64,000 bases of DNA from Litoditis marina (lineage: Eukaryota; Nematoda; Chromadorea; Rhabditida; Rhabditidae), in assembly GCA_964036275.1 (NCBI GenBank), contig OZ038433.1, positions 29,991,485-30,055,484 of the forward strand. Reading direction: 5' to 3'. The position numbers were made by a program, and so were the translations under genes. The notes below the pieces were generated by a model. The model was not told the origin of the DNA. It was given only the letters and a program-made list of their open reading frames with translations, and searched no databases. Positions within the stretch are counted from its first letter, which is position 1, and every line of letters starts with the position of its first letter. Shown here piece after piece: positions 47,801 to 56,800 of this stretch.

Positions 47801-50800
47801 TCACTCTTGGTACATTGCACTCAGATGATCTGTGACCTCGTTTGCCACAGTTCCAGCACTCATAACTGAATGATTCACGTTCACGTTGCGTACTATACTT
47901 TCTGTCGCTTCCATGTCGCGCAGACTCTTCTGATTTCACTTGATTCACTGTTTGAAGTCTTCCTCCAATCAACTTAGAATCGCGTTTCATTGAAACCCAC
48001 TTGTCACATTCCTTGTACAACTCTTTGAGACTCACTGTTTTTCCGTTTGCCAACTCATGATCCAAAAACATGAGTAAACGTTGTCGCAGATCTGTATCTC
48101 GACTTGATTTCAGACCGTACACCCATAGAAGTGCTTTTAATCCATCACTGTTCAATGTATGTATGCTTGCTTTTTCACATTGTTCATTCACTCTTCCTGT
48201 ATACTGCAAGTAATCCTCGTTTTCCATCTTTTCCATTGTCAAACAGTGATATCTGGTAGTGAACACAGACGTCTTGACATCAAACAAATCTCGCAATGTT
48301 TTCACTGTATCATCAAAACAAATGTTTCCAGTAGATTCAGGTAAAACATGTCGCTTGTATCGCTCGAAAACATCATCACATAACTTGCCAAGTAACAGTC
48401 TCACTCTTGCTTTCTCATCCAAGCTTGCACCATCAATAGTAAATACATCACTGAACCGGTCAAACCAACGGCTAAACGTACAGTTACTCTCCTCATCAAA
48501 CACAAATGTAGTCATTCGCGCATCCAAATCAGCCATAATACGGGACGTATCACTTTTGCCACTCTTCATATCCAACAATTGCTTAATTTGTTCTTGCTGT
48601 TGCCGAATAATTTCCATCAAATCCATATTTTCATCACCATCCTTTTTCACCATTGTGAACAATTTTGCAATCAAATATCACCGATGAAGAAAAAATTCGC
48701 GTTGAATACTTGCACTCCTGATCACCAACTTGTTGTATCAAATTGCGATCGACTCACTGGCACTGATAAAGAATTGTCGCGTGAATAAATTTTGCTATCC
48801 TGATCGCCACTTTGTTGTGTATTTTGCCAGTTATTGTTTACTCGTAAGTGTGGTTGCTAATCACACTTGTACTCACTTCCAGTTTCCCTATTATCTTGTA
48901 GAACAAACTCTAGTAATAAGATATTTATTCTATAGATAACAATAAGAAAGATAATCACTTGCTACAATAACTTGCTATACGAACTCTGGTTCTATACAGA
49001 ACTTGCACTCAACTAGCTAGATTCACTAGACTAGATAGATACTAGAACTCACAAGAACTCACAGCTCACACGAACTGGGCTCGAACTGACTAAGAACTAG
49101 AGCGCACGCCTTTTATAGACAAGTGGGCGTGGCTCGACTATTCTAGAACACGTGAGAAATAGTATACAATAGGCAGAGACTTAGACACGATAGGGTGAGA
49201 TAGTGTGCGGGCGCAAGAGAACCAGACCACGAGAGCCAGACGCACGAGAGTTATAGACGTAGAGGACATTGCGCGAGGCGCAGACATGACGTAATACTCA
49301 CGTAGATGATTAGCATAATCAACTACACAACAACGAGTTGTAGTAACGAAAGAGAACCGTTAGCGTTTCCAGTTTTCCGACGAATTCCAACATGATAAAA
49401 ATCCACTTCGGCTTTTGTTGGCACGCTGCCAACTCTGAGTGGGAATGGCAAAAACTTTATATTAGGCAGAATCAATCGTTCGGAAGTTTAAAAAAGTGGT
49501 TTTTTTAAAACACATTTGAACATAAAAGGAGTGCCCATTTTTTAAATGATCGAAGAAGTTTTACAAACTATTTCAATCATGAAATAGGGTTTTCAACTTT
49601 TTGAATATGCATTTGCTTGTTTTTCGAACATCCGAAAAGTGGGACACAATAAATCAATCCAAAATAAAAACGCATCGAAGCTTGTGGGAAATAGTTTTCA
49701 GGTTCAGTGTTATGAAACGTTTGAAAAACCTTTCTACCTCTTAACAGTTAGAGACGGCGTAATTGAAAGAGTTTCAGAAACTTTTGGAATAGTTTATAAA
49801 AATTATGTTTTTAGTATTTTACAGCTGAATTTAGCTAAGGATGTGTTTACACACACTTGGTCCCTGGCAGTCGAAATGCAATTTTATCTACTAGTTCCAT
49901 TTATATTCTTCTGTCTTCAAAAAACACCACACCCTACGAGAAAGTGGTTTCTGATATTATTGGGTGGGTTAGACTGAAAGTGTGAATTTGATAGTCTAAA
50001 TTAATTCATAAAATCAGCGTGTGAGAATAGATGCCGACAGCGACCGAGTAGCGGGGACGTCGATCGCAAAACCGACAAGCGCACCGATATTTTCGAAGTT
50101 CGGAAAATATAGCGTATTCAGATATACTAATTCACAAGTTCAAGATTTTGCACTAATCGCTCCATTGTGAGCCACTCGATGAGTTGGATAATTTTCGCAA
50201 CCGCTTTCGGTGTTTGGAAATGGATCTGTTGTTGTTTTGAGGATCAGTAGCTTCGTCGAATAACCTAGATCTCAAAAAATGATTAAGACTAAACTTTGGT
50301 TTCTGGCTGCTTACAAAATTCGTTGAATCAAAAAAAATAATGTCTGGGAAGGGGATCGAACTCACCCACTTATTTCCACCAGTACGGGTGTCACCCAGTT
50401 TGGCCAGAAGATTGCGCATACAAAATAAGAAGTCAAGAGGATATCAACTCACTAAACTACAAACGGGCAGCCAGTTTTTTTCTGATTTTTTTGAACACCA
50501 ATAATTCATCAGTTACTAGGACTACGTTCACTATTTGTTTTTTTATAGCACTCTCTTCGTTTACGTATCACATTCGTGCGAGCGAATACCAATCCTTCAA
50601 CAGTATTTTGGCACGAATCTGGCAGTTTGTGATTGGTGAGTTTTATCTATCATAGTCAAATGCACACGCAAGAATTACTCGAAGAATTGACAAATTTATC
50701 ATTACTACCAATTTACTGCGAATAAAACTCACATCTCATAACAGTAGGGGTTGTTGCCTCAATCAGAAACCACGGTAATTTTATCATATGAGGCGGGTGA

Positions 50801-53800
50801 AAATACTTTTATAAGTAACTTATTAATTCAAGTTTAAAAATAATACTATAGTTAATAATAATTGCGATTTCGATTAAAAGCAGAAGGGAGTACAAACAAT
50901 GTTTTCTCAAACTTCTGTTGTATATGAAAATTCGTTTCAGCCCACCTTTCATTATACGATGTTTACGAAATAATACTCAGTTGAAATCTTACGTACCTGT
51001 GAATTCTCGTCAGTTCTCCTATAGTTCTCACTAGTACATACAGGTATCCTATCGTTCTTGAGCGCAGAAAATCCTAAAAAATCTCAAGATGAACAACCGT
51101 TGTTAATTGAGGAGGATTCTCAATCTTCACACAAACTGGAAATTCGAGGTCACTATAACGAATAGCAAAATATAATATAGGAAACAAGTTTGAGTTGCAT
51201 CACTGTTCTAACACATCACAATTCTCAATCCTGAAATCAGACGTTACCTATAACGGAGTAAAATGAATTGTCACGTGAAGCTCGCATTCTAATGAGATAT
51301 ATCGTGTACTCTGTGATTGCACGTTTCTGACTTTTTCCTGCGTACGCAGGATCTGATTGCGGAATCCCTTAACTGTTAGGTCAATAATAAAAAAGTTATC
51401 GATTTCAGACTGCACACCATCGACTGAACATGATAAAGTCTATAGAGGGCTCACATCCATTTCGGTTCCTATTCTATGTTTCATACTGTTCTGGAAAAAC
51501 TCGATTGAGAAGACAATTGCCAGGTATAGTCGTATACGTATACTGTTAACTGCACATATAACTCCCAGGGACCAAGTGTGTGTAAACACATCCTTAGCTA
51601 AATTCAACTGTAAAATACTAAATACATAACTTTTGTACACTATTTCAAAAGTTTCTGAAACTCTTTCAATTACGGCCTCTCTAACTGTTAAGAGCACGTG
51701 AATCATAGAAAAAACACAGCAGAACAGAGAAACGTGGAATGGCAAAACGCCTAATTATAATGCTAATTTTACGTGACTATTCAATTTACTTCTAGAATAC
51801 TGACCATCAAATTGTGCAAACATACAGATATCACTTAGATACTTCCACCCCCCCCCCCCCCCTCTCCTCAATATGTCTACTTTACTTGATGAACACAAAG
51901 ACGATAATACTTTCGTATCCCTCACGGTAGCGGGTATAGTGGGTGCCAAATATAAATTTTTGCCTCTGACCGGAATCGAACCTGCGAGCAAAAGATTCGT
52001 AGCAGGCCTCTAACCACTGGCCTATCAGAACGTAACGGGCATGACTTTGAATAGAAGACATGTGTGCGTACACAGGGGAAAGTGAGATATACAGTACCTT
52101 TCCGCCTTCCCGTTGGCGACGACTATAAAGGCCTCGCTCGTTCCACGACAAGTTTACGGCATATGTTGCTTCGTCCCGCGTTGTTTGTAGTTTGACCCTG
52201 TTGTTCTTTGATCAACGTTTGTGAGTATTAAGTTCAAAGTACATTTGATAGTTGGTCCCTGCGTATAAGGTCACGCTTCCGTTCAAACTAGGAATCATTC
52301 GGCGAGCAATTGATTGCACATTCACCGTTTTTAAGAGTGTTCCAAGACAGTTGTGTAATAAAGTACACTAGGGTTGTTAAAGCCAAACTTGAATTTCGAA
52401 ATTTCGAGTTTCGAGTTCAACTCGAAACTGGAAAAACTCGAAGTCTCCAAAACTCGAGTAACTCGAAACTCGAAAAACTCGGTTTTTCTCAAAACTCGAA
52501 AAACTCGAAATTTTTGAAACTCGAAAAGTTCGAGTTTATGGAGTTTGGCCTCGTCCAAAGTCAGAAATAAGGGACGAATGAGCGTTTCACAGCACTTTTT
52601 TCTGCCATTTCAAACATAAAATGCTTCTTTTTGCACGATTCTCGTGAGAAAAAATCCGAAGTTCTCGAAAAAATGTTTTTTATCTCGATAAAATCCTGAA
52701 ACTTAACGACCAAACTCGAAACTCGATAATCGAGTTTTTCGAGTTCAACTCGAAACTCGAAAACTCGGTTTTTTTGAAACGCTAAAAACTCGAACTCGAA
52801 AAACTCGAAATTCCCAAAACTCGAAAAACTCGTTTTTTCCCATAACTCGAAAAACTCGAAACTCGAAATTTCAAACTCGATTAACAACCTTAAGGTACAC
52901 AATAGTAAGAATAATAAACCTTGATGTCCGTTTAAAACATCAATTCAAATAAAAACCGGACTTCAGTTTAATTATGTAGTGACTTAACCAATAATTAATT
53001 TTCATGATTATTTATATATTTATACTTTAAACTCAATCAATAATTAGGCTTTCATAAACATTATTATGTTTTTGCTATATTTTCGTATGTTTGGAATGAT
53101 AAGCGGCACTTGAGAACGATTATAGTTCGTTTCACCCATCGATAGCAGTCAGCCATGCTGGCCGAGCGCACCCTATATTGCAGGCGACTGATCTGGCAGC
53201 TTGCCAGTCTTTTCATTGCAAATAAAAATTCAAAAAGTGGTTTTTTTAAGATTTTCGCCATTTTTCTGTTTTCAAAAGGTTACCACCAAATCGGGGAGTA
53301 ATTTAAAAAATTTTTTGTGCGTTAAAATTAGCATTGAAACACGGCCTGAAAAGGTGATTGGATATTACTGTTTTTGGTTTTGCCCATCATGTTCCGATGG
53401 CCGGCTGCTTGTGGGCGCCGCGCCACTTATCACAGCTGAGTTCAATACCCAGCTGGTGCACAATTTTGATTATGCTGATCGCTGTTGGAAACTTTCCAAT
53501 ACAATTGACTCCGCCCACTAAAATCTACTGTAACTGGCTGCTATCGATGGTTGAAACGAACTATATGTGGTCCAATCGCAACGCTTCAGTCCTTCAAACT
53601 GCAATACATTTTTCAATTGCAGTTTAAAGGACCGTTGACACGGGATTGGTCCACATAATCATCCTACTTCAAATGAGTGTTTTTCTTCAACTTCAGATCG
53701 ATTGTTAGTCTAATCACTGCCGCTATCATGATAAGTGGTACCGAATACAAATCTCCTATTCTTTCGAATGTCATTCTATCCTATTTTGGAGATATATCCT

Positions 53801-56800
53801 ATTCACTGTACCTTGTACATTGGCCCATTTATACGTTTGTGAAACTCAACTATGCGACACATGACATGGGTAGGTCAGCGTTTATACTTTGAACGTAATC
53901 AATAGTCAACGTTCATAGCTAGTATTTTTCATTGTCAGTAAGTTTATTCGTTTATGTAACATTTTATTGTAGTTAACTCTAATTTCTGTTAATTATTTTT
54001 GGCACAGGCTCAGTTCATTGGTAGAGTATATTAGTCTCCATTTCCACGAGGAAGACAACAAAGGGTTCCATTGATTGAACGACCTTTTCTGCGATCAGAA
54101 AGCAACCGAAGCGTGACAGTACGCAGATCAATGAGACCTCAGAAATGCTAACGTAGTCTGGGTCTCTCTGACCTGCACACTCTGACGTTGAGGCGGGTAC
54201 AAAAATCGGCAAGGAGTTGTCTGAGGAGCTCAGAACGATTGGCGCCATTTTTCTTCGATTGGCCAGCTACAAAATGGAGAGAGTGTGCAGGTCAATGAGG
54301 CCGCAGACATCTGCGTCTCTCTGACCTGCACACTCTCTCGCTCAGCCAATAAAAATGTGGCTGGCCAATCGGCTGGGAATTGTCTGAGAGCGAGACAAGC
54401 GGTTGTTGATTACTTGCCAGCAGACGAGAGAGAGAGAGAGAGAGAGAGTTTAGATCAGAGACACGCAGACTAGCTGGTCGCTCGCCAATCCTCGCTGACT
54501 ACCGAATCTTGCAGTACACCGTCCACAACGGTGTGACGACCTATATGTACCAGTAAAAATGATTGTTCCTTTTTTCGTAGTTCACTTGCTGCTGATTTCA
54601 GAGCTGTTCGGAGGTGTGCTTCTCTCTCTTATGGTGTCGGCGATACTGACAGAGACCTACGAAAAGTTCTATCTGACGCTATCAAAAATAGGAACAACTA
54701 TTCTTTGTACACTTCTGTACATTTTGTGTGTGGTGTTATTCTACCTTTGTCTTCAAGTGAATGCTAGCAGACATGCAAAGCTGGGTACAGCTGCAAGAGG
54801 TATATACTTCCCAGTAAGAGTTTGGCAGCGGGTACGCGTAACAGGGTAACCATACTCTTTTTCTTCTCCACTTTTCTCTCCATTTACCAATTGGAGTGTC
54901 ACATACTATGTGGAAGTCACATGTTGAATCGCGTTTAAATCTCTTCTATTCTATACTTGAAGTAAATTGAATAGTCACGTAAACTAAGCATTCTAATGAG
55001 GAATCGTGCACTTTCTCATTGCACGTTTTTGAGTTCTGCTGTGTTCAACATGTTTCACGTAACCGTGCAATTGGCAGTGAGAGTTTGGCAGCGTGCCAAG
55101 GAATGTTCCAAGCTATTTTTCATCACTTTGGAGTTTTGAAAAAACTGCAAGTCTGTGTTAGCAACTGTTCATTTTCATAAGAACACGTCAATTGAGAAAT
55201 TTTTTTGGTATACCTATGTTTCCTTTGAGAAAAGATTATGTCGTGTGATCGAGTGCAAACTTCTTTTCTACGTTGATCATCATATTATCTTAAACCGTAT
55301 ACTCTTGACAACAGAGTTCTTGTCATTCAAATATGGTCTTTTGGCAAAACGACATAAGTTAATTTTGTTACCGATATAATGTCGTGCGTACAAAATATGA
55401 CGAAATAGGGGGTGGGGTTATTTTGAAAAAGCATCATTGAAAGGTTTAACAGCACAAAATGAAATTTAACTCGTGAACGACGAACCGATAAGGTCTGCAT
55501 GAGTTTTAAACTACTTTTTGAAAGCGGTGTTTTTTATTTTATTGTAGAATTTCATGCCTTCAAGTTCGTAACACATTCCGCATGCTTGCATCGAAAGCTG
55601 AACATTAGAGAATTCTACCACGTACTGTCAGTGTTTAAGAATGAGAGCACAGAAGACGCTAACAAAATTGTACAGACCAAAATTTGTAAAAAACAAAGCC
55701 AAAAATACAAACATAACTAACGTTTGAGCATGTTACTGTAGAGGGTTATAGGTGGGTGAAACGAACAATATACTATTCGCGGTCCGATCGGAATCATTTA
55801 CTCAAGAACCGCACGGTCAAAAGCCGGTGCCACGCCTAAGGTTTGGTTCGGTTTAGCAGTAAGCGGTTTGCGGTTGAGTTTGGAACGGTTCTTCGATGAC
55901 ATCACCGCGTTAGGCCCTAGTTGTGTATTTTGCCCGTTATTGCTTACTCGTAAGTGTGGTTGCTAATCACACTTGTACTCACTTCCAGTTTCCCTATTAT
56001 CTTGTAAAACAATCTCTTGTAATAAGATATTTATTCAGTAGATAATAATAAGAAAGATATTCACTTGCTACAATAACTTGCTATACGAACTCTTGCTCTA
56101 TACAGAGACGAACTCAGACTCACTAGTACTACGTACTTGAACTCACAAGAACTCACAGCTCACACGAACTGGGTTCGAACTGACTAAGAACTAGAGCGCA
56201 CGCCTTTTATAGACAAGTGGGCGTGGCTCGACTATTCTAGAACACGTGAGAAACAGTATACAATAGGCAGAGACTTAGACACGATAGGGTGAGAGAGTGT
56301 GCGGGCGCAAGAGAGCCAGACCACGAGAGCCAGACGCACGAGAGTTATAGACGTAGAGGACATTGCGCGAGGCGCAGACATGACGTAATACTCACGTAGA
56401 TGATTAGCATAATCAACTACACAACAGTTATATTTTCAACGTGAGTGTTTCACGTCGGCGTAAATCAATGTCCGAAAACAATTCATCCGTCTGAATGCGT
56501 TATCCGATGTTACAGGTGGAGATGCAATTGCTATAAACACATTATATGGCATGGAAGACCCATTGCGTTTTCCGTATTGCGACTATCCCGACAAACAGGG
56601 CTGGGAAGGATTCTGTGATTTCCAGGTGAAAACAAGAAACTTATCCAGATTATAATCCGTTTATCGGTTCACCGGAAACACTGGTACAGCGTTTTCTCTC
56701 GAAGCAATCTTATGTCGGTGTATATTACCTTTTCCCTCTGTGTTTGTGGTTTGCTTTCGTTGATTTTTGTCGGAATACGAGAATCATAGCGTGTATCAAG

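Larger units (their letters stand above)
46349..49337 (-). mobile_element. Non-autonomous LTR retrotransposon with target duplication
   Basis: A complete insertion in OAC intron 2: ACGAG direct repeats at 46349-46353 and 49333-49337, two 520 bp LTRs, primer-binding site, gag-protease frame and polypurine tract. No reverse transcriptase, RNase H or integrase is present, so it must borrow them. By eye the LTRs differ at two positions only, which means a recent insertion. Reads on the minus strand. Confidence 0.9.

Noticed and set aside
51440..51745. Minus-strand 101-residue frame with VFTHTWSLG
   Set aside because: It is the inverted copy of OAC exon 3 plus the antisense of exon 7, not a second acyltransferase gene.
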